Source: Actinomucor elegans (lineage: Eukaryota; Mucoromycota; Mucoromycetes; Mucorales; Mucoraceae). From it: a stretch of 64,000 bases of DNA. The stretch is taken from assembly GCA_026027325.1 (NCBI GenBank), contig JAMSLZ010000005.1, positions 62,001-126,000 of the forward strand, written 5' to 3'. The notes beneath the pieces are model-generated. The model had not been told where the DNA came from. It did no database searches and saw only the letters and a program-made list of their open reading frames with translations. Position numbers and translations under genes: made by a program. This document shows, in pieces, positions 1 to 11,621 of the stretch. The stretch's first letter is position 1, and every line of letters begins with the position of its first letter.

Positions 1-1391
1 TGTGGACACTCGCAATATCCAATTAGGCGTACTCAATGATTATATCAAATCATCAGCTCAAAAATTCACTCAGTGGTTTTTGGACTTGACAGATGTAGAA
101 GATCCCGAGCAACACTTTGGCATGGATCAATTATCAGATTACACCAGCACGCAAAAACCTACTGTTTACGTACATCCCACGGAACTTTACCATATTCATC
201 AATTACTGGAAGAGCATGTTGATTTTGTTGAACGCCAAAGCACCGGTGTTCTTCATTCTATCTTGTCTGAATTAGGTGATGCGCCTGTTGATGTGAATAT
301 GAGTGTACCTTTGCATGTACTTCGACTTGAGCTGAGTGATCGCCGTGATGGTTTACCTTCAGAAGCTGGTGGCGATATTAAAAAGTTATTACTTGATACA
401 AAGCGTTTGGTTATACTGGTCATTCAGGTTCAATCTGGACCTTCTTTAGAAGCCATCTTTGAAGAGCCCGTTACAGAAGAGCACGAAGCTATTTGGGAAA
501 TAGTACGCGAAGAAGCTTTTCCTTCTGAAGGTACTGAGCAAGAAATTGAAATGGCTATTCGTGAAAGAAACTTCAAGTTTGGATATAGAAATGCTGCTAT
601 GGACGTCAAAGCGTAAGTGGCCTTATTGCTCACAAATGTGATACACTAATCCTTTTTTATTAGTTTAAGCTTTTCCAAGTTAAAATCCTTTGCTATCAGT
701 TTACACGCTCATTTGATGAAGCATGGTATTATTCCCGAAAGCCCTGGATTTCAGAGTATCATAAACATGATTGCTATTGATATCACCAAGAAGGGTGAAC
801 GTCGAAAGCAACGTAATTCTGAAATCAAAAAGCTTCAGAACATTTTGCTGCATCTGGATGAAAAACGTCAATTTTTGATCGGTCAAGGAACAAGCTACAA
901 GGAATACCTCGATGGTTGTATGAAGAATATGGCTGAACGTAGAGGCAACAAGAAGAAGTTTGTGCTTCCTTTTACTAGACAATATTTCCATATGAAACAT
1001 TTGCAAAAGCAAAAACTGGTACCCAAGTTTGGCTCATTCAAGTACTCTGCAAAGACATTATACGATCGAGGTATTATCCTCGACCTGATGGACATACCAA
1101 AGAACATGTTCTCTCGCATTACCATTATTTTGTCTATGGACTGCGCTGGTATCATTTCTTTCGAAGGTGATTTCCCACTGAAGCAAAAGACACCACGAGT
1201 AGATGTGCATTATGAAGATTTGTTACAAACACAATATGAAGGTGTGCAAAAAATGAAAGTATTGGATGGAATGGCCACTGTCAATGTAAATTTGCTTATT
1301 TACCTAATTAACAAAAAGTAAGTTGTTATATCTTTTTTCGAGTGATCAAATTTCTAAACTGTCTCTTTTTAGATTCTATCATACCGCATAA
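1..1391 (+). CDS. IQGAP-family Ras GTPase-activating-like scaffold, C-terminal part (5' end outside window)
   Basis: Three exons are visible: 1-612, 664-1317 and 1373-1391. Both introns are GT-AG (51 and 55 nt), and splicing keeps one frame of about 428 codons. The sequence matches the region after the GRD and the RasGAP_C domain of IQGAPs. Landmarks are the block TSYKEYLDGCMKNMAERRG, then KFGSFKYSAKTLYDRGI, YEGVQKMKVLDG and the terminal NVNLLIYLINKKFYHTA, equivalent to the end of animal IQGAP1. IQGAPs link Cdc42/Rho GTPases, calmodulin and actin at sites of polarised growth and cytokinesis. The calponin-homology, IQ and most GAP-related parts must lie upstream of base 1. AATAAA at 1447-1452 is a plausible poly(A) signal. 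The family is certain; whether it is the only IQGAP paralogue cannot be told. Confidence 0.95.
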
Positions 1392-1610
1392 ACGCACCCT
1401 ATCTTATCATATATATATAATCTTTTTATTGTAAATGTAATACCTTAATAAAACTTGGATAAGAAAAAACAGCAAATCTGATTACGCATCATTAGAGCTT
1501 TATCTTACAGATGAAATATTGGTAATGCTTGCCAATAGTTTCCATATAGACAAAATAGAATAAAGCAAGCTTAGTTTAGGATTGACTAATGATAGGTCTA
1601 TTATCACTAC

Positions 1611-1678
1611 AGTCTCGACCAATCCTGGTTTAAAGTTGCATCTGATTAATAGTCCATGTTCAGAATGAAGTGCCATCT
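1611..1678 (-). repeat. Dispersed intergenic repeat, degenerate copy
   Basis: Reads CTCGACCAATCC, then TTGCATCTGATTAATAG, then GTTCAGAATGAAGTGCCATC. This is the reverse orientation of the family core (CATTCTGAATATG ... CAGATGTGACATTTA ... CCGAGATCGACC). Confidence 0.5.
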
Positions 1679-2772
1679 ATTAAAACCTTTATTTAAAGTG
1701 GTTTTTATTTGAGAATTGTCATTAGTAAATGGTCATTCTTTTTCGCTTTCCTGCTGAGCAGTTTACATAGTTCGCTAGTCTGAGATATCATATGCATAAA
1801 ATGAACATTTTTCCGTTGATTGTGTATCATTGACTTCGAACTGTATTGCCAAACTAAGTTTGCTTTTCAGATGCCTGTTGACATCTTGAATAATTCAAAT
1901 TCTAGTCAATGAGGATTACTGGTATGTAGAGTATGCCATAATATTATCCTTAACTAGCCCTTCCTTCTTTATCACTTTAAATAATTTTATGTGTCCATTT
2001 TTTTTTCTTAGTATTATTGATAACTGTTGGCTGGTATGCATGTTCAAGAAAGGTTAATTTACAAACAAGATATAGATCATCATTTACAAAAAATTCCTTT
2101 AAAAATTATTCATGGATACTTACTCATTCTTGTGAAGATGTCTTTGGCTACCTCCGCTACTTGCTCAAAAGATGTCTCTGTTCATTTTGAGCACAAAATA
2201 CATATCAAGTCTAATATAAAAATTAATACAGTATGAAATATTAATCACAAATCGCTTCATAGAGCACGGAAAAGTTCTATTTCTATTTGAAACTGATTTC
2301 AAGCAGAAATTCATTGAATTATTGATAATCAGCCAAGATACGTACTTTTCTTATGGTCAAGATTCTGATTTATATTATGGGCGCGTTTTACGTTTTTATT
2401 TTGAATAAATATAAATGCTTTTTCTATTGATCTAACTACATGCTTATACTGCGAGGCGTATTATTTGCCTCACCTATAGATTAAGAAGATATATACTTTA
2501 TATTATATGGGATACTATATGCTTTTACCAGGAGTTAAACTAAACGCCTTTTTTTTTCTATCATTATATACTTACCTTATAGGACGTATCATATGCTTTC
2601 TTTACAGCCAGAACTCATGTCTTTTACTATAGAGCATGTTGGGATCCAGTAATAGGAAGCATGGCCACTTTCTGATTTCCCGTGGCTTATCGATTGCAAT
2701 TAAACTCTTTACAAAACATACCTAACACGTAATATACTTACAATATTTCAGTCAAACAATAGTTTTAATGGA

Positions 2773-2845
2773 TGCAAAACTTCATTCTGAATATGCTTTG
2801 ATAATCAAATGTGACGCTAAACTAGATTCAGTCAAGAAATATAGG
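2773..2845 (+). repeat. Dispersed intergenic repeat, degenerate copy
   Basis: Forward-orientation copy: TTCATTCTGAATATGC, then AATCAAATGTGACGCTAAAC, then GATTCAGTCAAGAAATATAG. It is one of the clearer copies of the left and middle blocks. Confidence 0.6.
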
Positions 2846-3726
2846 AACCATGTTAAAAATGAACCCAAAACATCAAATTTCAGTTAGAATTGAGGAAATT
2901 CTAATAATGGAGCAGTGTATGGTTTCCAAATTTTATTTGATGGTATAAATGGTATTTCAGAGGTAAGATTTATAATGCAATTTGGCTTCTCATGCTTTGA
3001 AGTGCATATTTTTATTTTTTTTTCTATGATAAACTTGCTACCATAATATATCAATCCTTATCAAAGTAAATTCAATAATTTTAAAAGGGAGCATAGTATC
3101 ATCTATATGTTGTCCGAGCCACAAATCAATTATGCAATGTAATCTATTATTACCCTACCCGAGTATCAACACTTATATTATTAGAATATTGGACAAAAGA
3201 GGTGAGGATTCAAACCTAATAGAATCTACATTAAATATTCACCCAAAAGTGTCTTGGAAAGTAACCAGATTTTCTGGACGCGCCACAATTTCTATAGTGT
3301 TTGAGCATATCAGGAAAAATAGCATATGTTCCCTAGAGTAGATATGCTATAAAGATGGACGACGCATATATATGAAGAGATACTATACATCATTGATGAA
3401 ATGCTTATCTGGTATAATTTCCTTGAAGTTTAGCTGAAATTGTGTGTGCGCTTCTTACTTACATATTGCTATGGAACGAAAATTTGACAGCTATATGGTT
3501 TCTATGATTGTTATCAACGATAATTTGGTAATCATGATTACCTTGAACGGAGAACTTAATAGATACGAATTACTAGAACATGTGATATCGACATTGCAAT
3601 CTTAATAAGTTATTTAATGCAATTTCATCACTTGGAGTGGTAGTTTGACACAGTCACAAATATATTTCCTTTAAATCTGGAAAAAAATCTTTTGAATACG
3701 CCTTCTTGACATATACATTATAGACA

Positions 3727-4368
3727 ATGGCGGATTCAAAGAAAGAAGTAAAGAAGCCGTCGAACAGACTTTTGGGCATGAAGGTATTTTTCATGGAAGA
3801 CTAGTTACATTAGCAAAACAAACTCAATTTTTCAGTTTGGATAGTTCATGCAACGATCTATGGAGAAAGAGATGCAAGAACAATTAGAAAAAGAACGTAA
3901 ACGAGTCATATCTGAAGCCGAATGGGTTTTGGATACCAAAGAGCTAGAAGTGCAAAAACCGTAAGTACGATATTGTCTATTATAGTATAGATATTAACCA
4001 CGTTCTTTGTAGTAAAATCCAAATACAATATCAACCTAGTTTTCTCCCTTTTACACAAGATACGACCACTGGCCGAAGATCATTCCATAGCTTTAATAAG
4101 CAAGTCGAGGTAAAGATGAGAGTATGATATCGATTCAATGACTAATGAAGACGCACAGGCCAAAGCTGAGGAGGAAGAAAAGAAGCAGCGATTAGCGCGC
4201 GAAGAAGAAGCAGAAAAGGCGACCAGATTAACGGATAAAGAATTTGGTAAACAAATGCAAACAGTTCGATCGGTGTCGAAGAAGCCATCGAAAAAGAGAA
4301 AAGTAGAAGCTGAGGGTCCTATAGCAAAGAAGACCAAAGCTTCAACAGGGTTTATAAGACCAGAATAA
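3727..4368 (+). CDS. MPP6: M-phase phosphoprotein 6 / exosome cofactor Mpp6
   Basis: Four exons (3727-3783, 3845-3960, 4013-4109, 4159-4368) give 159 aa. N-terminal SNRLLGMKFMQRSMEKEM followed by ISEAEWVLD matches the conserved MPHOSPH6 start. GRRSFHSFNKQVE (about 84-96) matches the conserved central block. The C-terminal half is a Glu/Lys-rich coiled segment followed by PSKKRKVE, a classical monopartite nuclear-localisation signal. In the family, Mpp6 is a small nuclear RNA-exosome cofactor that bridges Rrp6/Rrp40 with the Mtr4 helicase and acts in 5.8S pre-rRNA and nuclear RNA decay. The first intron must use the AG at 3843-3844, because the AG nine bases earlier would give FG-stop. The stop lies 116 bp from the DCP1 start. 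At 159 aa it is the usual size. Confidence 0.93.
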
Positions 4369-4484
4369 AGCCTACCGCATTAAAAAAGAGTCACGCGCTT
4401 TTTTCGTTACTATGGTTTGTTGCGTGTCCCGTTCATTATAATTTAGTTTTCCTTCTTTTAAATCTCGATATAACGAAAAGGAAA

Positions 4485-5853
4485 ATGGACCTTATTGCGC
4501 GTAAAAAGTTAAACCTCGAAGTACTTAAAAGACACGAACCCAATATCTGCGACATCCTAGATCAATCAGCGCATGCTGTTGTTTATAAATATGATAACTC
4601 AAGTTGGGTAAAGTACATCCCAATCTCGTTTTCAATCTCTTAATTAACTGTGGAAACAGGAAAAACTCGGTTATGAAGGTGTTATGTTCTTAACACAAGG
4701 GTAAACCAGTTGATATATTCTTTTTTCATCAGTACTCATTTCGGAATAGAAAAAGCGCACCTTATTTCGGTTTATACGTATTGAATAGACTATCGATAGA
4801 AAACTTTTCTTTGCACTTGACAGACTTTGAACAAATGGAATTAAAAGACGAATTTCTTATCTATCAAACAAGTGAAGGTAAAAAAATGAAGAGTGTGTAA
4901 ATCAACCGAGTAACTTACATGATATATCTACAGGCGAAATATGTGCATTATGGTTATACGAGAAAAAGGATCGAGAGCGTATTCTAGCAAAGATATTAAA
5001 GTAAGTCTTTAAAGATGGAAAACCCTAGTATATTAAGCATGTCTGGTTTAGATTGCACGAAGGTATGAAGGCGTTACCGTCAGTTCAACCAACGAAGCCT
5101 GTTGAACAAAAGGTGGATTTACTGCAAATGTTAAAAAAGGCCACTACTACTTCCACTCCTACAACAGCAGCAGAGCAATCGCCACCAAAGAATGTTGACA
5201 ATGATATATTTAGAGTATTGACAGGAAACAATAACCAATATGTAAAACATCAAGCAAATCATTATCCTAATCCAACTCCACCTAATAACATGGCTACCAA
5301 CTATATGTCTATGCCATCAGATGAAGCAAACAACATGATGAATGGCTTAAATAACATGAATATCCATAACGATACACCTCAAAGAAGAGTCATGGCCAAT
5401 GGAGAGCTGACAAAGCCTTTCCATCCGCCCTTTATGAACATGTCACCCGCTGCTTCTCCAAGTAATCCTAATAGAAATCCTGGTGCATTATTACAGGCGC
5501 TTCATGGTGGTCTTGCTCCTCCACATCCACCTGCTCCTCCTTCTGTTTTCATGGGTATGCCATTGATGCCCCAGCAAGTAATGAGTTTAATGAGACCAGA
5601 AGTTGGTAGAAGATTTGCTGGAGGTCCTGTCTTATCCAAGCCAGAGTTCATTCAACAACTGTTAAATATGATCCAGGTAAAAAAAAAAAAAAAATGGGGA
5701 TTCATATTCTTTTTTACACGTTGTGTGCTAATTACATATTATTTTTCATAGTGCGATCCTACCTTCTTTGATGTTTTATACGAAAACTACAAAGGTCAAA
5801 TGGATCTCCGCTCTCCTCATCCCCACCCTTCCTCTTCTCAACAGCAGCTTTAA
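4485..5853 (+). CDS. DCP1: mRNA-decapping activator Dcp1, with trimerisation domain
   Basis: Six exons (4485-4607, 4660-4700, 4750-4877, 4934-5000, 5052-5676, 5752-5853) give 361 aa. Residues 1 to about 135 form the EVH1-like Dcp1 fold: MDLIARKKLNLEVLKRHEPN, GYEGVMFLTQGKSAPYFGLY, VLNRLSIENF, ELKDEFLIYQT, CALWLYEKKDRERI. A long Asn/Pro/Met-rich linker follows. The last segment, EFIQQLLNMIQCDPTFFDVLYENYKG (split here from position 5620 on), resembles the C-terminal trimerisation helix of animal and plant Dcp1, which S. cerevisiae Dcp1 (EVH1 only) lacks. Dcp1 activates the Dcp2 decapping hydrolase in P-bodies. Intron 2 uses the second of two AGs (4748-4749); the first (4731-4732) would shift the frame. 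Intron 5 contains a 16-A run. Confidence 0.93.
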
Positions 5854-6136
5854 CTGTTTTTTCTATTAAAGAAAAGAGTACCTTCTTTTGTATCAAATCC
5901 ATTAATTGCTCTTAATTCAATCGGTCCTTTATTTTGCGTGATTTTATTGGATTACTAAGATTATGAAACCCGTCTTACTGTTCACCAGCCAATAAAAGCC
6001 TCTCAGCTTTGAGCAAGTCTATACTCTTTGTTTAAGGACCCTTAGCCCATGGCCACAACGATGTATAACTACTAATATTAATTTATCAGAAAGGACACGA
6101 GCTGTTTTACGTTCTTTCTGAGGATAATTCATTTAT

Positions 6137-6175
<39 letters not shown>

Positions 6176-6362
6176 AATTATACAAGCTTTCTCTGTATGT
6201 ATGTTTTACCAGACATTCGTAATTTATTGGCTAGCTGTAGGTGTGACGGTTTTTATTATAGAAACTGCCTTATTTTTTCGTAATGGTCCGTAACCAATTG
6301 TCAGTACCTTTCTTCTTGACGTAAAAGAAGAAAGACCAACATTACATACATAATACATCAAT
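5854..6362. other. Spacer with TA microsatellite
   Basis: 509 bp between DCP1 and RPB3. It carries the (TA)n tract listed separately; otherwise AT-rich DNA, presumably the DCP1 3' end and the RPB3 promoter. Confidence 0.7.
6139..6173. repeat. (TA)n microsatellite
   Basis: Uninterrupted TA dinucleotide run of about 35 bases. Confidence 0.95.
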
Positions 6363-7661
6363 ATGGATATCGGAGGATCATATGGACTTAGTGGCCCTAA
6401 CATTACCATTAGAGAGCTCACCAAAGATCGTATCAATTTTGTGTTGAGTGATACTGATTTAAGGTAGTTTTAATAATTAGATTTACGTCTAGCTTTTGCG
6501 CTGAACAAAAACCATAACAATATAGTGTTGCAAACTCTCTTCGTCGCGTCATGATTGCTGAAGTGCCTACAGTTGGTAATATATTTCATTAAGAGAGAAA
6601 ACAATAGACTTATCACAATACAATTAGCAATTGACATGGTTGAAATCGAAACGAATACTACCGTACTTGCCGATGAATTCTTGGCTCATCGTCTTGGTAT
6701 GGTTGCTATCGACAGCAGAGATGTAGACAAGTTACGTTATACAAGAGTAAGCTTTCAGTTTTGTCAATATATCGAGTCAATATTTGTAACTGCTTTATAG
6801 GATTGTACATGTTCGCAGTATTGTCCAGAATGTTCGGTTGAATTAACACTTCATGTCAAATGCACTGATGATAGAACAAAAGACGTAACAACCAGAGACT
6901 TATCTTCTTCAAATCCTTCATTTATGCCTGTATTACAAGGTATTATACGCGCAGAAACGCGTAAAATAAGCTCAACTAATGATTTTGTTATACAGATAAA
7001 GATGATTCAGGTGTCCTTCTTGTCAAGTTGCGTAAAGGCCACGAGTTAAAGTTGAAGTGTATTGCGAAAAAGGTATAAAAAAGAGAGTAGGAAACGAGTA
7101 TAGAGTAATAAACGTGCATATTTTACGAATAGGGTGTTGCTAAGGAGCATGCTAAATGGAGTCCTGTCAGTGGCGTGTCATTCGAATACGATCCTTATAA
7201 TAAACTAAGACATACAACCTACTGGTTTGAAGAAAGCGAGGATGAATGGTAAAGTGTGCTATAATTTGAAAGAACGTAGTATTGATTAAAGTAATAGGCC
7301 ATTGAGTAAAAATGCACAGTTCGAAACACCTCCCGACAAAGATGCTCGTACGTAAACTTATGACAGAAGACTGAGAGTAGATGTACTGATTTTTTTTTTT
7401 TTTTTTTACTTAATAGCTTTCGATTATAACGCGAAACCTGACAAATTCTATTTCGAGGCAGAGGTAAAATCAAAAGAGCCGTACGAGATAGTATGAATAA
7501 CCATGTTTGGACTATAGACTGTAGGATCTCTGGCACCAGAAGAAGTGGTTACAATGGCAATGAAGACACTAGTTGATAAACTTGCATATGTTCAAATGCA
7601 AATCCAAGAGGAAGTTGATACAAAGGAACAGGATAATGCGAATGCCTGGAGCAACTATTAA
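6363..7661 (+). CDS. RPB3: DNA-directed RNA polymerase II subunit RPB3
   Basis: Nine exons (6363-6463, 6526-6575, 6628-6746, 6801-6939, 6996-7072, 7133-7248, 7298-7347, 7417-7463, 7518-7661) sum to 843 nt, 280 aa. It is the alpha-like subunit that pairs with RPB11 and nucleates Pol II assembly. Visible landmarks: [54 protein letters not shown], the zinc site [10 protein letters not shown] (CxCx3Cx2C), [19 protein letters not shown] and [20 protein letters not shown]. Length is close to human RPB3 (275 aa) and shorter than yeast (318 aa). All eight introns are 49-69 nt GT-AG; intron 7 has a T17 tract. The protein ends in an acidic/Gln-rich segment. Confidence 0.97.
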
Positions 7662-8892
7662 TTAATAATAAAGAATGACATATCAAGCATCATGTATTGA
7701 CGTTTTGTGCGGGGTATGTGTTGATTGGAAGGATTATTATGGTAAACAATAAAATGCGAGCTAGATGATGTATATCGTTTCAGAAATGTTGGTAGATTGT
7801 CATTATATATTTCACTTAAAAACCAATCATTACTACTGTAGTAGCTGCTGAAAGTAGATCGAGATTACTATAATTAAATATAGTTCATTTCTATATGATT
7901 CCAATGTAAGGATGACAAGCGCCAGTTTATCTAATATTTCAACTAGAACATAACTCGGGATCGGCGCAGTATAGCGAGCTCTAATGAACAATTCACTTAT
8001 CTGTAAAGTAATAATAATAATGAGAAACAAAAGAACGAGATCAAATTATTTAGAGCAAAAAGAGCATTGTTATAAGCTTCTAGCTTCAAAACACAGAATC
8101 ACAGCTTGATAACACTCTCTGGTACACATTATTACTTTTTCATAAGTTGGACTGGGTGATGTGCTTTGCATATTGTATACAGAAATAGTTTATGTGACAT
8201 GGCTCATTACTTATCGTAACGTTTAGCCTTTGACTTTTTTTTTGGATTTTCAAGCATTAGTTGGGTCTTTGTTGCTGATATTGATTGCTATTGCTCATTG
8301 CTTGTTGCTCATGACTATTTAAGCAGTTTCATTTACCGGTCTATGTGAATTTATGCTATTTTTTTTTGAGTTTTAAAAGGGATTCTAATAGGGATAAGAG
8401 CGAATCAACAGATAATGTTCAAGGATAAGAAGTGTTATGGGATTGAAAGGAGTGTGTAATAGTGCCGCTTTGCTCGATAACCATCTGATAGTTGATGGCC
8501 CTATCCTATCTGAATTCTAAGCCAAGCTTAATTCGCTTGCTCAGGTTATATTAGCTTATTATATACTATTACTATGCACTTGAAGTTCTGCAAAACGCGT
8601 TTGATTTTTAATCTATGTCTCTTATGACTTTGATAGCCAAAAACTGATAGAATGATATCTCTACAACTGCACTACTTGATTTTTATTGAGAGATTGGATT
8701 TAAATCAATTAAAAAAACTGAGATTCGCTCAGAACTATATTTGACACTCTCCAATATGCTGTTTATGATAATAAAAGTTTAAGTTTGTGGGCATGTTCTT
8801 CAAAAAAAAAAAAATGGAAAATTAGTGTGAGTTTCAAGGTGTACTCGTGATTGTTCGACAATTATCCCATTTCAAGCATTTCCATATTTATC

Positions 8893-8947
8893 AGTCTAAC
8901 TAGATTCATTGTTGCATCTTATGAACATGTCTAAAATGAACTAATGC
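8893..8947 (-). repeat. Dispersed intergenic repeat, weak copy
   Basis: Reverse orientation: ATTGTTGCATCTTATG, then ACATGTCTAAAATGAAC, then TAATGCAC. It is degenerate but keeps block order and spacing. Confidence 0.35.
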
Positions 8948-9050
8948 ACCTAACAAGATTGTTACTTGACCAACATACTATGACTGTATTATAATGTAAT
9001 GCTTGACTATAAATTGCATGTGTTTTATTTGATCTATATTTAACAATCTG

Positions 9051-9108
9051 TTGTAGATTCAATCGATCTCTGTTAAATATCGCAACTGATTTGGATTTCA
9101 TGCTCATA
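9051..9108 (-). repeat. Dispersed intergenic repeat, degenerate copy
   Basis: Reverse orientation: TTGTAGATTCAATCGATCTC, then TGTTAAATATCGCAACTGAT, then TTTCATGCTCATAG. Confidence 0.45.
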
Positions 9109-9221
9109 GTATTTTACAACGTCTGTTATAACGTTTACTAATTTGTACTACTGTTACTGTTTTATTGATTTATCAATAATCGACTATAAATTATGTATAA
9201 TCCATACACTACGTTTAATGA

Positions 9222-9283
9222 TCTATAGATCCCTTGTCAAGTATTATACCTGATTGGCGTTCCATATTCAAAATAAACTGCTG
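9222..9283 (-). repeat. Dispersed intergenic repeat, degenerate copy
   Basis: Reverse orientation: TCTATAGATCCCTTGTCAAG, then TATACCTGATTGG, then CCATATTCAAAATAAACTGC. Confidence 0.5.
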
Positions 9284-9740
9284 TATATATTGGCTAGTGG
9301 TGGCGGCGGCGGCAGCGGCATTTCCATTCAGATGAAGTTGGATTGATATATTATATTTTTCTATCTTTTATGCATTCTGAGCCGTGGACGTTGTGGGCAT
9401 GAAAAGCATCTCTTATTTGTCGAGAGAATCCAATCACTTTCATATTCAGTGCTGAGTTTCTTCAGTGAAATGTTTCTTTTGCATTAGTGGTTGAATCCGG
9501 TTTTCGAATAATAGAATGTTTGTGTAGATAAGTATGTGTAAGTGCGTTTTTTTCTTCTTCTTTGATTTAATAAAGCCTACTTTGAAAGCACAGACTATGT
9601 TTTTAAAGATATAGTCAAATTTTCAGAGACATAATAGCAGGAAGGTACACCTCACAAAAAGAGCAGTCATTATCGGTGCTGAAATAAAAGGTATGCTTCC
9701 TTGTCCCGAGAGGTTATTGTTATTTTTTGGTCAAGCACTA

Positions 9741-11621
9741 ATGTCAACTCAAAGACTCTTTTGTCAATTGCTAAAGCAGCAAAGGATCATCGTTAATAAG
9801 CGTGCATTTCAACGTTCATTTACAAAAACAGGTAAAAATTAGCAGTGAAAACTTATTATTACACGCTTTCTTGACTGTTTTTCTTACAGCTTTCCAAAGA
9901 GAAAGATCTTTACAGTATCCTCGTTTCGCAATTCAACCCAATCTCCACGGCAAATGGATTACACCTAAAGATTTAACAAAATACCAGCAGTTGGAAAAGG
10001 GACAAAAGGCAGAACATGATTTAGTTACGTTGACAGGTCGTATTGCATCCAAAAGAGAATCGAGTGCCAAACTTGTCTTTTACGATATTGTGCAAAACGG
10101 AGAGTCAGTGCAAGTAGTCGCATCTAGAGCAAGATTCAATGGTTCAGCAGATGAGTTTGCCGAAAAAAATAGAGATTTATGCAGAGGCGATATAGTTTGT
10201 AAGTTATTTGACTGGATAAAAAACTCTAAAAAGTAACCCTTTTGAACCAGCATTTACTGGCGTTCCTGGTAAAACGAACCATGGCCAGTTGAGTGTGTTT
10301 GTAACTAAAGAAATGAAGGTGCTTACACCTTGTATTCAAGATATACCACGTACTGGGCTCAAAGACCCTGTAAGTCCATCAACTAATAAAACGGCAGTAA
10401 TCATTGATGCGTCTATAGGAGAAACGATTCCGTGCAAGACATTTAGACCTGTTGGTCAATCCTGATTCATCCAAGATATTAAGAACTAGATCAAAGATTA
10501 TCAGGTTTATTCGGGACTTTTTTGATCAAAGAGGATTTTTGGAAGTAGAAACACCTATTTTATCGGGCAAAGCAGGTGGAGCCAACGCACGGCCCTTTGC
10601 AACACACGCTCATGCATTAGATATGGATATGCAGCTTCGTATAGCACCAGAATTATATTTGAAACAGTTAGTGATAGGTGGTATTGATCGCGTATATGAA
10701 ATTGGAAAACAGTTTAGAAATGAAGGTGTGGATGCGGATCATAATCCTGAGTTTACTACTTGCGAGTTTTACCAAGCGTACGGTACTTTGGAGAGTTTAA
10801 TGCAGGATACTGAAACACTGCTGTCAGAACTAGCGGAGTTTGTTTGTGGCGCAAGCCCGATTCTTTCGAAATCTGGTGTTCCCATTGATTTTAAATTCCC
10901 TTTCAAGCGCATCAACGTAGTAGATAGGTTGTCCGCTGAACTAGGCACTTCACTAGCCTTCTTGGAGAACCAAGGTATATCCATACTTGATAATTCTTCA
11001 AAGTAGAGCTTCATTCATTATCTGTTCTGATTTTGTAGATGCTTTAGACCAATTGGTTTCATTATGTACAGAGCGTGGGATCAAATTGTCAGGGCCGCTG
11101 ACACTAGCTCGAATTCTTGATAAATTAATCTCTGAATTCATCGAACCCGAATGTATACAACCGACATTTTTATACAATCACCCGTTGGCCTTGAGTCCCT
11201 TGGCAAAGAATGCAACTGATGAAAAGGTAACTGCTTAAAAATTAATTAATTTCCCATTGTAAATCAATCCTAAACTCGACTCTGGTAGGGTCAAATTGTA
11301 GCTGCAAGATTTGAATTATTTGTCGGTGGAAAAGAGATAGTAAATGCCTATGAAGAATTGAATGACCCTGAGGAGCAGCGCAGACGTTTCAAAATGCAAT
11401 TGAAAGATAGAGATGATGGTGATTTAGAAGCACCTTTACCAGACACTGATTTCTGTGACGCGTTAGAATATGGCTTACCTCCTACTGCTGGCTGGGGTAT
11501 GGGCATTGACCGAGTAGTCCAATTGATGACTGGTGCTACACATATTCGTGAAGTGCTGGCATTCCCTGTTATGCGTCCCATAGTAAGCCAATCGTCGCCA
11601 GTAGATTCACAGCTAGAATAG
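9741..11621 (+). CDS. MSK1: Lysyl-tRNA synthetase, mitochondrial (class II)
   Basis: Six exons (9741-9831, 9890-10198, 10251-10369, 10419-10974, 11039-11226, 11289-11621) give 531 aa. It charges tRNA-Lys for mitochondrial translation. The first ~30 residues are rich in Arg/Lys/Gln/Ser with no acidic residue, a mitochondrial presequence, which separates it from the cytosolic enzyme. An OB-fold anticodon-binding domain follows ([18 protein letters not shown] ... [20 protein letters not shown]). The class II core has motif 1 near [20 protein letters not shown], motif 2 in [11 protein letters not shown]...[14 protein letters not shown], and motif 3 in [13 protein letters not shown]. After motif 3 comes [13 protein letters not shown], the usual LysRS ending, plus a short Ser/Gln tail. 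Neighbouring genes give no functional link. Confidence 0.95.

Larger units (their letters stand above)
1392..3726. other. AT-rich spacer, no gene seen
   Basis: 2.3 kb between the IQGAP stop and the MPP6 start. Only short ORFs (69 codons or fewer) occur, and none has a recognisable motif or splice continuation. Two degenerate copies of the dispersed intergenic repeat lie here (1611-1678 and 2773-2845). The rest is unstructured AT-rich DNA. Confidence 0.7.
7662..9740. other. AT-rich spacer, no gene seen
   Basis: 2.1 kb between RPB3 and MSK1 with no credible ORF. It holds three degenerate copies of the dispersed repeat (8893-8947, 9051-9108, 9222-9283) and a short GGC/GGT run at 9297-9320. The last ~100 bp presumably form the MSK1 promoter. 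Confidence 0.7.

Noticed and set aside
3132..3341. 69-codon ORF and a GGATTCAAACC string resembling a minus-strand tRNA B box at 3204-3214
   Set aside because: No acceptor, T or anticodon stem can be folded around it, and the ORF has no features.
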